In this document: piece after piece, positions 49,036 through 62,095 of the stretch
Layout of the letters: each line of letters opens with the position of its first letter
How positions within the stretch are numbered: the first letter of the stretch is position 1
Origin: Timema cristinae
Lineage: Eukaryota > Arthropoda > Insecta > Phasmatodea > Timematidae
Reading direction: 5' to 3'
DNA: 64,000 bases
NCBI GenBank assembly: GCA_039000515.1
Contig: JBCFYV010000001.1
Span: forward strand, 66,870,789-66,934,788
Notes under the pieces: model-generated
Told to the model about the DNA's origin: nothing
Database searches by the model: none
Seen by the model: the letters and a program-made list of their open reading frames with translations, nothing else
Position numbers and translations under genes: made by a program

Positions 49036-49041
49036 AATGCG
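49036..49041. repeat. Right target-site duplication of the foldback element
   Basis: AATGCG, identical to 39369-39374. Confidence 0.85.
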
Positions 49042-49134
49042 TTCTCCACAAGCCCAGGTGCTTTTTGTGTAATCGTAGAAATGGGGAACTGCATCATGTG
49101 TTATACAACAGCAATGCACTACAAACACATAAAC

Positions 49135-49242
49135 ACATACATACATCCCACACATATTCAACATTATACATCACCTACATATACCCACACTCGTATACAT
49201 ATACACACACATTTACACCCACACTCATCTACACACACACAC
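49135..49242. repeat. CA/TACA-rich low-complexity stretch
   Basis: Runs of ACACAC and ATACAC words, ending at the poly-T that marks the tail of the neighbouring LINE. Confidence 0.8.
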
Positions 49243-49957
49243 TTTTTTTTTTTTTACGAGGAGGGAAATCCTTTTTACGGAGCCTTCAGATCCATCTGAA
49301 AGGCTGTGGGACTCCACTAGAGAAGGTGACTCTAGGTGTACGGCAAGAATATTTCATATTCCCGACGTACCGAACTACAAAGTGTAGAACCCTACCCACT
49401 AAAACCCCCGGGGTACAGCCCTGTACCCCACCTCAAGAGTGTTCTCCAATACACCCCACGCGGAACCGCCGTCAGGCATTACTTCGCGTGAGGCTGGATG
49501 GCTAACTGCCTACTCCGTCGTTGCCATTATCTAGGTGGTCTACTCCTTTCTCTTTCCTCTACCCTGAGGTTCTTCACAACGCGCGAAGCCATGTCTGCTA
49601 CAGCCTTCCAGTTGTCCTCGTTGAGCAGCATCAAACTGACGATGCTTTCTGGAGTTGATCTCGTCTGGAGTCGCCTATCTAGCTCCTCCTTCTCAACAGC
49701 GAAGCGGGGACACCCAAAAAAGACGTGCTCCACAGTCTCTTCCAACTCTGTGCAGTTTGGACAGGATGGTGAATCATCTAGTCCGAATCTCTCCAGATAT
49801 GACCTGAAGCATCCGTGGCCTGTCAGGAGCTGGGTGAGGTAAAAGTCCGTCTCACCGTGTTTTCTCGTATTCCAGAGTGACACTACTGGAATAAGACGGT
49901 GGGTCCATCTACCATTCATCGATGAGTCCCAGCGTCTTTGCCACATTTCCATGGAAT
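49243..49957 (-). mobile_element. 5'-truncated R1-like non-LTR retrotransposon, 3' end
   Basis: The minus-strand open frame ending at 49527 encodes the C-terminal end of an R1/jockey-type ORF2. It has the segment GRWTHRLIPVVSLWNTRKHG, then FYLTQLLTGHGCFRSYLERF, then a CCHC-like zinc knuckle (CPNC, eight residues, H, four residues, C). After about 270 bases of 3' untranslated sequence there is a 13-base poly-A tail on the minus strand (plus-strand T run 49243-49255). A possible 8-bp duplication ACACACTT occurs at 49237-49244 and 49958-49965, but the low-complexity setting makes it weak. Reverse transcriptase and endonuclease are missing. The retained part is open, so the insertion may be fairly young. 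Confidence 0.82.
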
Positions 49958-49972
49958 ACACACTTACGTATC

Positions 49973-50096
49973 TATGTATGTATGTATGTATGTATGTATG
50001 TATGTATGTATGTATGTATGTATGTATGTATGTATGTATGTATGTATGTATGTATGTATGTATGTATGTATGTATGTATGTATGTATGTATGTATG
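49973..50096. repeat. (TATG)n microsatellite
   Basis: About thirty uninterrupted TATG units. The Met-Tyr-Val-Cys open frames across it are artefacts. Confidence 0.97.
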
Positions 50097-51799
50097 AATA
50101 TTGTATGTCCATTTTCACTGTATTATTGTTGTATTGCATAAATGTGCTATGCCCTGTAGTGTTTGGTGACTCACTTCTGTCATATTTGTAGGTTTATAAT
50201 AGTTGGTTAAGAGACTTGTTTACTCTTGTGGATTGTTTCTTCTTACTGGACCGTTGGATGTAGCCCAATGATGAGATCATTAGGTTAGTAAGTTGATGGG
50301 GAGGGATATATGTGCTTGGTTAGGAAGGGAGGGTAGCTCGTTGAGCTGGTGGGTAAGGATGAGAAGACGAAAGATGATGATGAATAATGATCACTTGTTT
50401 ATTCCCTTAAGAGGTAAGTTGGCCCGATGATGGCTGGTTAACGACTGATGTTGGCTTATCCGCTCCCCCGTCTGGTTGTTCGGGAGGGCTTGTCTCTGGC
50501 CGTGTGGACTCGTAGGTGTAGTATAGTGAGGGTAGGTGGATGTCGTGTCATCCCAGGCGCAGACAGGTTTGGTCGGTGGAGATATCCGAGCTTGGCTAAC
50601 TAGTGGCGAAGCTAGTCACTGGTTGCTGAGGAGGGACATATATACAAGGAGCGTAGTGAGTCATGGAAATGCAAAAGAGTGGCTGTACAGTACAAACAGA
50701 GGGGAGGGGGTAACAAATGTTATATGTATCAATATCCGTGTAGTTTGTAGTGTTAGTACTTTGTCTTATTTTAGTATACTCAATGGTGAAAGATCATTCC
50801 ACTTCTGTACGCAAAGAAACAGACCATTTCCCTTGGAGGATCAAACAAGCATCAATATTCTGTAAAATAAAACTAAACTAACTACAAGTTGTGATAAAAA
50901 CATTATTTTGTAAAATAATGTCCATAGTTATATTGAGAAATAATACATTTAGCTAAAACAGCCTTGAAAATTTAATACTATATTAAGGTTAAGGCTAATC
51001 TGTGTGAGTGTAGTCTGAACATGTTCAAGAGCAAATCATGGTCAATCAATGAAAGAATAATTTATGTTGTATACGTATGATTGATGTATTATATGTTTCG
51101 ATAAATGTATGATAATTAAATATCGTAGGATGAATAGTATTACTTATGACTTGACTCTGATAAGTGTAAGAAGTAGTGTGTGGGATTCATCAGTACACAT
51201 TTTCTATTGGTGGAAATTGGTCACGTGACCACGTACCTCGCTCTCTGATTGGATGTTGGTTTCCCTCCTCCCCTCCTCCTGACCTGTGTTCCCAAGTGAT
51301 GATTACAAAATTTCCTCCCCCACAACCCCTCCCCTACAACCCCCTCGCCTACCACCCTGGACATGTTGGTTCTTGGTGATTAATTATTAATGATTGTTAA
51401 TTGATTATTGCTAATTAATCATTGGCTAGGATTGAGGCGTTGTAGTCTATTTATTTATTTGCGGAGCATACAGTCCGTGACGTTTAGGCATGAGGGCGCT
51501 ACACGAACCTCGCACTATGGCTGTCTGGGGTAGAATGGGGGCATCTTCTCTGCTCGCCCACTTACCGAGTAGTGACCATTGTGCATCACGGGTGCGCACT
51601 TTCCCCTCCCCCTGTGTTTTTTCCGCTGATGTCGCAACCCTTATGATTATTGGGTTTTCCCGGTGTCTCAACCTCCTATGTGGTAATGGGTTTTTCACTA
51701 CTAGAGAGCATTGACAATGCTCTAATTATACACAATAAGGAGCCTCGAAAACCTTAGTTAGGGGCCTCTATCCCCCACCACAAAAGTCTACTAAAATTG
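50097..51799. other. Unassigned sequence before the assembly gap
   Basis: No gene recognised. Positions 51255-51360 are C-rich and 51370-51425 are AT-rich with repeated TTAATTATT-like words. Open frames up to about 110 codons lack similarity. Confidence 0.4.
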
Positions 51800-51960
51800 C
51801 TTGTTTGGTTTTATCTGTCGAAATGCGCGGATGTAGGTATCCGTCACGGACTGGAGGAGTAAGGTTCCAGCGTTTACGTGGGGTGAGGGAGAGTATAAAA
51901 CCACCCCAGTTCACCCGAGTGAGATTTGAACCCACGACATCCCCTGCCATAGCTATATGA
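51800..51960 (-). mobile_element. SINE fragment, minus strand
   Basis: On the minus strand a B-box-like GGGTTCAAATCTCACTCGGG (about 51937-51918) is followed by a SINE body (GAACTGGGGTGGTTTTATAC) similar to that at 47150-47165. The tail is not recognised. Confidence 0.6.
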
Positions 51961-52012
51961 GTGACACGTACCCTTTCGGGCAAAACGTGCGTGTTATCCG
52001 CATTAATAGGAA

Positions 52013-52112
52013 NNNNNNNNNNNNNNNNNNNNNNNNNNNNNNNNNNNNNNNNNNNNNNNNNNNNNNNNNNNNNNNNNNNNNNNNNNNNNNNNNNNNNNNN
52101 NNNNNNNNNNNN
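52013..52112. other. Assembly gap, 100 N
   Basis: Exactly 100 undetermined bases, a conventional scaffold gap of unknown true size. Sequence to the right starts inside the 38-bp array. Confidence 0.99.
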
Positions 52113-52182
52113 GTACCATGGGGAGCTCTAGGGGTTGTAGAGCTCTGTAGTACCATGGGGAGCTCTAGGGGTTGTAGAGCTC

Positions 52183-52225
<43 letters not shown>
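52183..52225. other. T25/A18 homopolymer block, probable artefact
   Basis: 25 T then 18 A replace part of a 38-bp unit, starting right after TAGAGCTC, at the 3' foot of the repeat's hairpin. Confidence 0.8.
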
Positions 52226-52398
52226 TGGGGAGCTCTAGGGGGTTGTAGAGCTCTGTAGTACCATGGGAGCTCTAGGGGGTTTGTAGAGCTCTGTAGTACT
52301 ATGGGGAGCTCTAGGGGTTGTAGAGCTCTGTAGTACTATGGGGAGCTCTAGGGGGTTGTAGAGCTCTGTAGTACATGGGAGCTCTAGGGGGTGGTAGA

Positions 52399-52757
<359 letters not shown>

Positions 52758-55700
52758 CTCTAGGGTGGTAAGCCTGTAGACCAGGGAGCTCTAGGGGGTG
52801 TAAGCTCTGTAGTACCATGGGAGCTCTAGGGGGTTGTAAGCTCTGTAGTACCATGGGAGTCTAGGGGTTGTAAGCTCTGTAGTACATGGGAGTCTAGGGT
52901 TGTAAGCTCTGTAGTACATGGGGACTCTAGGGGTTGTAAGCTCTGTAGTACATGGAGCTCTAGGGGTGTAAGCTCTGTAGTACATGGGGAGCTCTAGGGG
53001 GTGTAAGCTCTGTAGTCATGGGAGTCTAGGGGTTGTAAGCTCTGTAGTACCATGGGAGCTCTAGGGGTTGTAGAGCTCGTAGTACCATGGGAGCTCTAGG
53101 GGTGTAAGCTCTGTAGACATGGGGAGTCTAGGGGTTGTAGAGCTCTGTAGTACCATGGGAGCTCTAGGGGTTGTAAGCTCTGTAGTACCATGGGGAGCTC
53201 TAGGGGGTGTAGAGCTCTGTAGTACATGGGGAGTCTAGGGGTGTAGAGCTCTGTAGTACATGGGAGCTCTAGGGGTTGTAAAGCTCTGTAGTACCATGGG
53301 GAGCCTAGGGGGTTGTAAAGCTCTGTAGTACATGGGGAGCTCTAGGGGGTTGTAAGCTCTGTAGTACCATGGGGGGTCTAGGGGGTTGTAGAGCTCTGTA
53401 GTACCATGGGGAGCTCTAGGGGTTGTAAGCTCTGTAGTACCATGGGAGCTCTAGGGGGTTGTAAAGCTCTGTAGTACCATGGGAGCTCTAGGGGTTGTAG
53501 AGCTCTGTAGTACATGGGAGCTCTAGGGGTTGAAAGCTCTGTAGTACCATGGGGAGCCTAGGGGTTGTAAGCTCTGTAGTACCATGGGACTCTAGGGGTT
53601 GTAGAGCTCTGTAGTACCATGGGAGCTCTAGGGGTTGTAAAGCTCTGTAGTACCATGGGAGCTCTAGGGGTGTAGAGCTCTGTAGTCTATGGGGAGCTCT
53701 AGAGGGTTGTAGAGCTCTGTAGTACCATGGGGAGTCTAGGGGTTGTAGAGCTCTGTAGTACTATGGGAGCTCTAGGGGTTGTAGAGCTCTGTGTACCATG
53801 GGAGCTCTAGGGGTGTAGAGCTCTGTAGTACATGGGAGTCTAGGGGTTGTAAAGCTCTGTAGTACCATGGGGAGCTCTAGGGGTTGTAAAGCTCTGTAGT
53901 ACCATGGGACTAGGGGTTGTAGCTCTGTAGTACCATGGGGAGGCTAGGGGGTTGTAGAGCTCTGTAGTACATGGGAGCTCTAGGGGTTGTAAGCTCTGTA
54001 GTACCATGGGAGCTCTAGGGGGTTGAAGCTCTGTAGTACCATGGGGAGCTCTAGGGTTGTAAGCTCTGTAGTACCATGGGGAGCTCTAGGGGTTGTAAGC
54101 TCTGTAGTACATGGGAGCTCTAGGGGTGTAGAGCTCGGTAGTACATGGGAGCTCTAGGGGTTGTAAAGCTCTGTAGTACCATGGGAGTCTAGGGGTGTAG
54201 AGCTCTGTAGTACCATGGGAGCTCTAGGGGTTTAAGCTCTGTAGTACCATGGGGAGCTCTAGGGGTGTAGAGCTCTGTAGTACTATGGGGAGTCTAGGGG
54301 TTGTAGAGCTCTGTAGTACTATGGGAGCTCTAGGGGTTGTAGAGCTCTGTAGTACCATGGGGAGCTCTAGAGGGTTGTAGAGCTCTGTAGTACCATGGGG
54401 AGCACTAGGGGTTGTAGAGCTCTGTAGTACTATGGGGAGCTCTAGGGGTTGTAGAGCTCTGTAGTACTATAGGGAGCTCTAGGGGGTGTAGAGCTCTGTA
54501 GTACTATGGGGAGATCTAGGGGGTTGTAGAGCTCTGTAGTACCATGGGGAGCTCTAGGGGGTTGTAGAGCTCTGTAGTACTATGGGGAGCTCTAGGGGTT
54601 GTAGAGCTCTGTAGTACTATGGGGAGCTCTAGAGGGTTGTAGAGCTCTGTAGTACCATGGGGAGCTCTAGGGGGTTGTAAAGCTCTGTAGTACCATGGGG
54701 AGCTCTAAGGGGTTGTAGAGCTCTGTAGTACCATGGGGAGCTCTAGGGTAGTGTAGAGCTCTGTAGTACTATGGGGAGCTCTAGAGGGTTGTAGAGCTCT
54801 GTAGTACTATGGGGAGCTCTAAGGGGTTGTAGAGCTCTGTAGTACCATGGGGAGCTCTAGGGGGTTGTAGAGCTCTGTAGTACCATGGGGAGCTCTAGGG
54901 GTTGTAGAGCTCTGTAGTACCATGGGGAGCTCTAAGGGGTTGTAGAGCTCTGTAGTACCATGGGGAGGTCTAGGGGGTTGTAAAGCTCTGTAGTACCATG
55001 GGGAGCTCTAGGGGGTTGTAAAGCTCTGTAGTACCATGGGGAGCTCTAAGGGGTTGTAGAGCTCTGTAGTACCATGGGGAGCTCTAAGGGGTTGTAGAGC
55101 TCTGTAGTACCATGGGGAGCTCTAGGGTAGTGTAGAGCTCTGTAGTACTATGGGGAGCTCTAGGGGGTTGTAAAGCTCTGTAGTACCATGGGGAGCTCTA
55201 GGGGGTTGTAAAGCTCTGTAGTACCATGGGGAGCTCTAAGGGGTTGTAGAGCTCTGTAGTACCATGGGGAGCTCTAAGGGGTTGTAGAGCTCTGTAGTAC
55301 CATGGGGAGCTCTAAGGGGTTGTAGAGCTCTGTAGTACCATGGGGAGCTCTAGGGTAGTGTAGAGCTCTGTAGTACCATGGGGAGCTCTAGGGGGTTGTA
55401 GAGCTCTGTAGTACTATGGGGAGCTCTAGGGGTTGTAGAGCTCTGTAGTACCATGGGGAGCTCTAGGGGGTTGTAAAGCTCTATAGTACTATGGGGAGCT
55501 CTAGGGGGTTGTAGAGCTCTGTAGTACCATGGGGAGGTCTAGGGGGTTGTAGAGCTCTGTAGTACCATGGGGAGCTCTAGGGGGTTGTAAAGCTTTGTAG
55601 TACTATGGGGAGCTCTAGGGGGTTGTAGAGCTCTGTAGTACCATGGGGAGGTCTAGGGGGTTGTAGAGCTCTGTAGTACCATGGGGAGCTCTAGGGGGTT

Positions 55701-56598
55701 GTAGAGCTCTGTAGTACCATGGGGAGCTCTAGGGGGTTGTAGAGCTCTGTAGTACCATGGGGAGGTCTAGGGGGTTGTAGAGCTCTGTAGTACCATGGGG
55801 AGCACTAGGGGTTGTAGAGCTCTGTAGTACTATGGGGAGCTCTAGGGGGTTGTAGAGCTATGTAGTACCATGGGGAGGTCTAGGGGGTTGTAAAGCTCTG
55901 TAGTACTATGGGGAGCTCTAGGGGTTGTAAAGCTTTGTAGTACTATGGGGAGCTCTAGGGGTTGTAGAGCTCTGTAGTACCATGGGGAGCTCTAGGGGGT
56001 TGTAAAGCTTTGTAGTACTATGGGGAGCTCTAGGGGGTTGTAGAGCTCTGTAGTACCATGGGGAGGTCTAGGGGGTTGTAGAGCTCTGTAGTACCATGGG
56101 GAGCTCTAGGGGGTTGTAGAGCTCTGTAGTACCATGGGGAGCTCTAGGGGGTTGTAGAGCTCTGTAGTACCATGGGAGGTCTAGGGGGTTGTAGAGCTCT
56201 GTAGTACCATGGGGAGCACTAGGGGGTTGTAGAGCTCTGTAGTACTATGGGGAGCTCTAGGGGGTTGTAGAGCTATGTAGTACCATGGGGAGGTCTAGGG
56301 GGTTGTAAAGCTCTGTAGTACTATGGGGAGCTCTAAGGGGTTGTAGAGCTCTGTAGTACCATGGGGAGCTCTAGGGGGTTGTAGAGCTCTGTAGTACCAT
56401 GGGGAGGTCTAGGGGGTTGTAGAGCTCTGTAGTACCATGGGGAGCTCTAGGGGGTGGTAGAGCTCTGTAGTACTATGGGGAGCTCTAGGGGTTGTTAAGC
56501 TCTGTAGTACTATGGGGAGCTCTAAGGGGTTGTAGAGCTCTGTAGTTCTATGGGGAGCTCTAAGGGGTTGTAGAGCTCTGTAGTACCATGGGGAGTCT

Positions 56599-57823
56599 AT
56601 GGGTTGGGTGGAGCGGTTTTTATTACTTTATGTGCGTACGTGTCTAGCTTTTTTTTAATGGCATGAAACTTTTCCTTTTTGATTTTCCAGTTTTAGTTTT
56701 AGTACTTTCTATTTTTTTAGTATTATATTCCAATATTAACGGCTTATCGTGTTTGGGTGGCGTAATACCTTTTTTGGTACTATAGACTTAAAGATGACGC
56801 TACCCTACTGACCTACTAGGTAGTTTGTCTTTCACCCAAATGGCTCGTTCCTTTTGTATATTTTAGAATCATTTATGTTTCAAACTTAATTTGATTCTTT
56901 GGATCGTGATGGCAAGTAAGGGATTTCGGTTTGTTAATTAATTATGTGAACTCGGTAGCCTTTTTTTCTTTCTTCTTTGGCATGCGTGGTGGTAATGATT
57001 TTTGTTTTCTGGGGTTTCAGCATTTACGTGTTTTATGTTAGTTATTATATATATGATTCCTAGAGGGGGGCGGGGGTCTGTTTATTTTTAGTTAATTATA
57101 AGGGGTGATATGCTGTAATCAAATGAGATGGTAAATCGTTAATGTTGGTGTTTCTCTCCTTTATTTAGGAAAATGTCCTCTTAAGTTACCTTTAGTTAAC
57201 CTAGAGTAATGATCTTACTTTGTGTGTGTTTTGGTTTATTTTGTTACCTAAGATTAATGTGCATTACCTGTTCTGCTGAAATAATTCCATCGTGTTCTCC
57301 CAGGACCTTCCTTGTAGGCGTTATTGTAATGTAATAACTAAAAGGTCACTCTTAACATCTTTTTTAATCTATTATTGTTTATTTTATCACACTCCTTTGC
57401 ATAGCTTTGTATTTGTAACTTTGTTCCAAACATATCCATACTACTACATTATTGTTATCTAAATTACTCCATCATTAAGTTTTCTTCTGGTGGTTTATGA
57501 TTGTTATATCTGCGAGGATATTACTCACCCCCTCCATACTCACTTTAATGGACAAGTTGGTGACCTATCGGTCTAGGGGTAAGGTGTCAGACTTCTGTGC
57601 TGGGGGTACGGTGTTCAATCCTCGGTACCGGCACAGATTTATCTGATTACCAAACCTTCCTTCACCTCTGACAAGACATCTTATAAATGTGGGGAAAGCC
57701 AGGCCTCCACCGTGGTTCGGATTCCACGTTAAACTGTAGGTCCTTCATTTCATCTCACAATCACCCTACCATTACACATTAGCGTAAGTGCGTATAACCC
57801 GAACGGGTAGTAAGACACAGTGC

Positions 57824-57863
<40 letters not shown>

Positions 57864-59365
57864 TAATAATATAATGTACAAGTTGTAGCCGCAAGGTATA
57901 CTGGGCCCTCTCTCTGGGTTTTATGACTCTGCAAAGTTTGGGGGATTTGCTGCTCTCTCTTTTCAGTCTTCCCAATAAATCTGTCTCTGTGGAATTTTTA
58001 CCTAAGCTTTAGTTTTGGCGCCCTCTTTCGGTGGCCGGTACTGACTAGGGGAAAGGGACAAAATGGTTTCCTTCAGACTATTTTGATACTAAATTTGTCT
58101 TTTAGGTTAAATAAATAATGAATATACTCCACTTTCCACGACTTAACAGAGAGAGGCGAGTATTCACTATGGCTACTCAGCACAGCTGTCAGGCAACAGA
58201 AAAAACATTATAATGTTGAGCAATGGGAAAAGAGAAGTGAATATTCACTCAGAAAAAGTAATGTAGAATTGTTCTACTGGTTGAACCAGAAAAGGTTGTT
58301 CTTCCACCCGATGTAAATAAAATAAAAATCTAGAGCCAGATCAATAAATACATCTGATTGGCTGAGCTTGTGACGTCCCTAGTCCACATGTCAGCGCATT
58401 ACATATCCAAACTATATGGAAGACAAACAAGGTTGTTAAAAATCAGGTTACATTTTGGAAGTTTAAACAATAATAAACCCTTTAAAATCCACAATAATGT
58501 CAAATTAACATCTTTACTCTACTTATTTAAAAAAAAAATCATGTTTCCATGTTTCTGTCTTCGTATTTAAATAGGATAACTATTTTGTACAGGCTGATAT
58601 AAGCAATGACATTACAAAGTTCTTCTAAGTGAAACTACATGTATATTCGCTTTACATTGGATTCATCTCTAGGAGACCATTTTCTCAATATTTTAAATGA
58701 TAAACTGAAAAAAAATATTAATTTTTACTGGGCCCCAAATACATGGGCATAGAGAGAGTTTCATTTTGAGGGTTGTTGTTCCATGTCGTAAGTTGATGAT
58801 ACTATAATAAGGCTTTTTATTTGATAAATTTGGGATGGAGGGGGTAGGAAGTCACGTAACAGTTAATATTAGAATATTGGATGCTCCGAGAAACTATTTG
58901 TAGGGTCTTTGTTTTGAAAGTTTTTTAAAAAATATATTTATTTTAAAAGCTATTTAGACTAGTGATCCCCGATTTTTTTTTATTTGGATAGGCTTGGAGG
59001 GGATTTGGAGTAGAAAGTCCTCCTTTTGCTATTTTGTAAAAAAATTGATGCTTTGGTATCGGACTGTTTAGAAATGCGCTGATTGGCCTAGACCACAGGC
59101 CTAGCCTTAATTTTAACTTCCACTGAATATTTAAAATATTTGTTTTGGTAAATTATTATTGGTTTGGAAGACAACCACTACGATTTGATTTGTATAATTG
59201 GGTCATTCTAGAATAAAGGGACCTTTTAAAATTAAAATTTTAACTTTTGTTTTTCCAGTTTAAAAAAAAATAATAATGTTTAATATTATTGTTCTGATAC
59301 TGGAAATACTAATGATCATAATTCTGTCAACCTTTTATATGATCCATACAAAAATATATAAAAAC
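56599..59365. other. Non-coding duplicated segment, copy 2
   Basis: Near-identical to 4498-7221, with scattered substitutions and small indels (for example a small deletion near 59240 relative to 7090). It includes the shared SINE at 57560-57871 and the same LTR-end-like motifs at 57974 (AATAAA) and 58016 (TGGCGCCC). Confidence 0.9.
57560..57871 (+). mobile_element. Family-A SINE, copy 2
   Basis: Same insertion as 5452-5721. The left duplication now reads TAATGGACAAGTTG (one substitution) and the right one is intact at 57872-57885. The (AAT)n tail is longer than in copy 1, and the body retains about 20 bases (CCATTACACATT…) lost in copy 1. Confidence 0.9.
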
Positions 59366-60595
59366 ACGTGAACGGAGGAGACACATTGAGTAACGGAGGA
59401 GACATAGTGTGTAACGGAGGAGACATACTTTGTAACGGTGGAGACATACTGTGTAACGGAGGAGACACATTGAGTAACGGAGGAGACATAATGTGTAACG
59501 GAGGAGACATACTGTGTAACGGAGGAGACATACTGTGTAACGGAGGATATACTGTGTAACGGAGGAGACATACTTTGTAACGTAGGAGTCACACTGTGTA
59601 TACGAGAGGAGACATACTGTGTAACGGAGAGACATACTGTGTAACGGAGGAGACATACTGTGTAACGGTGGAGACATACTGAGTAACGGAGGAGACATAC
59701 TTGTGTAACGGTGGAGACATACTGATACAGAGGAGACAACTTGTAACGGAGGAGACATACTGTGTAACGGGAGACATATGAGTACGGAACATACTGTGTA
59801 ACGGAGACAACTTGTAACGGTGGAGACATACTGTGTAACGGAGGAGACATACTGTGTAACGGAGGAGACATACTGTGTAACGGAGGAGACATACTGTGTA
59901 ACGGAGGAGACATACTGTGTAACGGTGGAGACATACTTGTAACGGTGGAGACATACTGGTAACGGAGGAGACATACTGTGTAACGGAGGAGACATACTGT
60001 GTAATGGTGGAGACATACTGAGTAACGGAGGAGACATACTGTGTAACGGAGGAGACATACTTGTAACGTGGAGACATACTGAGTAACGGAGGAGACATAC
60101 TGTGTAACGGTGGAGACACACTTTAACGGGGGAGAATACGTGTAACGGCGAGACATACTGAGTAACGGAGGAGACATACTGAGTAACGGAGGAGACATAC
60201 TGTGTAACGGTGGAGACATACTGTGTAACGGTGGAGACATACTGAGTAACGTAGGAGACATACTGTGTAACGGAGGAGACATATTGTGTAACGGAGGAGA
60301 CATACTGTGTAACGGTGGAGACATACTGTAACGGAGGAGACATACTGTGTAACGGTGGAGACATACTGATAACGGAGGAGACATACTGAGTAGTGGAGGA
60401 GACATACTGTGTAACGGTGGAGACATACTGAGTAACGTAGGAGACATACTGTGTAACGTAGGAGACATACTGTGTAACGGTGGAGACATACTGTGTAACG
60501 GTGGAGACATACTGTGTAACGGAGGAGACATACTTTGTAACGGGGGAGACATACTTTGTAACGGAGGAGACATACTGGTAACGGAGGACACACCA
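59366..60595. repeat. 21-bp minisatellite array, copy 2 (short)
   Basis: Same unit and flanks as 7222-10855 but only about 1.2 kb, one third as long. Positions 59700-60150 contain many small deletions. Confidence 0.93.
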
Positions 60596-60998
60596 CATGT
60601 AAACAAGGGGAACAATCTAGAAACGTAGATACCTTTGAATAAATACAGCAGTAGTTTGGTAATGAAGGTGGAGTATTTACAATTCTACATATTGGCAATC
60701 AAATTTAAAAATATTATTTATGTAAATTTAGATACATTAACTAGTAATAGCTAAAGATACTAATTGGTTTTAGGAAATACTGTTTTAATTTATGGAACAT
60801 GACGTGCTAGCCCATTTGTTTATAGTTGGAGGGTTTAGCGCTTGAACAATATCACTCATATCTATGACAGAAATATCCTCTTTTTTCGGGGAAAACAAAC
60901 TTTTCCCTGACATGATTTTTCAAAAAAGACACGGTGAATATTTCACGTGGGTCCACAGCCCGTATAAGAGCAATGTAATGGCGTATAGCTTTCCCCCC

Positions 60999-61029
60999 TT
61001 AACTTCCACTATTATTATTATTATTATTA

Positions 61030-61064
<35 letters not shown>

Positions 61065-61246
61065 TAGCACCGCGTCTTACTACCCGTTCGGTTTATACGC
61101 ACTTACGCTAATGTATAATGGTAGGGTGATTGTGAGATGAAATGGGACCTACAGTTTAACGTGGAATCCGAACCACGGTGGCGGCCTGGCATTCCCCACA
61201 TCACAAGATGTCTTGTCAGAGGTGAAGGAAGGCTTAACTTCCACTA
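60999..61246 (-). mobile_element. 5'-truncated family-A SINE, copy 2
   Basis: Same insertion and same TTAACTTCCACTA duplication (60999-61011 and 61234-61246) as 11251-11479. The tail AAT run is longer and the body has small losses. Confidence 0.85.
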
Positions 61247-62095
61247 CCATGAAGTCATTTACACCCAACTTATTTTCTATTGTTGCCTTTTCATCCTCAG
61301 ATTTTTAGTATATATCGTCAACAACAAGGTGTATGGTATATTAAAAGGTGCAAAGACATGTATGTAGGCCTATAGTTTAGTGAAATTAGCCTATAAATAG
61401 AAAGTTCTTCAGTTAATTCAGGCTTACATTTATTCTGCAGGTATAACTTTAATATAATTAGAAAACGTGTGTCCCGCTTTATTTTACTTGTATACTTCGT
61501 TACGTCTATTTTGTAAAGGAGGGCACAGTTTCAGATTTATAATTGTGTAAAATATATTTTGAGGTTAGGTTAACTAACTGTTTTGGAATGCCAAACAGTG
61601 TGACATTTTAATAAGAGGCATCCATAATTATTTGTCTAAGAACAATTATTACCTTTTTAAATAATGAACGTAAGATACACACAGTATATGATCAACCAAA
61701 TAAATCTTACAAACAATTAAAACTAATCACTATAAATCACAATTATTTAACTCATTATCATCCTTATAATTTTATTTATGATTTAAACCATAGTAATTGT
61801 AACAGGAAACTAAAAGAACTGGCTTGTGACATGTAATGTAGGGATACATGTATCCTTCCGTTCAGCGTACAAAACACAATAAATACAACTTTTTTCTAAT
61901 AAAGCATAAAGAATAGAAAATCAGTGGTCTAGTTAAAAAAACACAAAAAAGCCATATTTTAATAGTTTATTTTGTCACAATACCCTTGTGACATGAAAAG
62001 TTCCTTTTTTCCCTTGAATGACCCAGTTGGTCAAATGTGTGAAAGTATCATTAGTGTATTTTACTTGAATGTGGTAATAAATGCCGAATGCTTAC

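Noticed and set aside
49922..50191. Met-Tyr-Val-Cys repeat frame
   Set aside because: Translation of the (TATG)n microsatellite.
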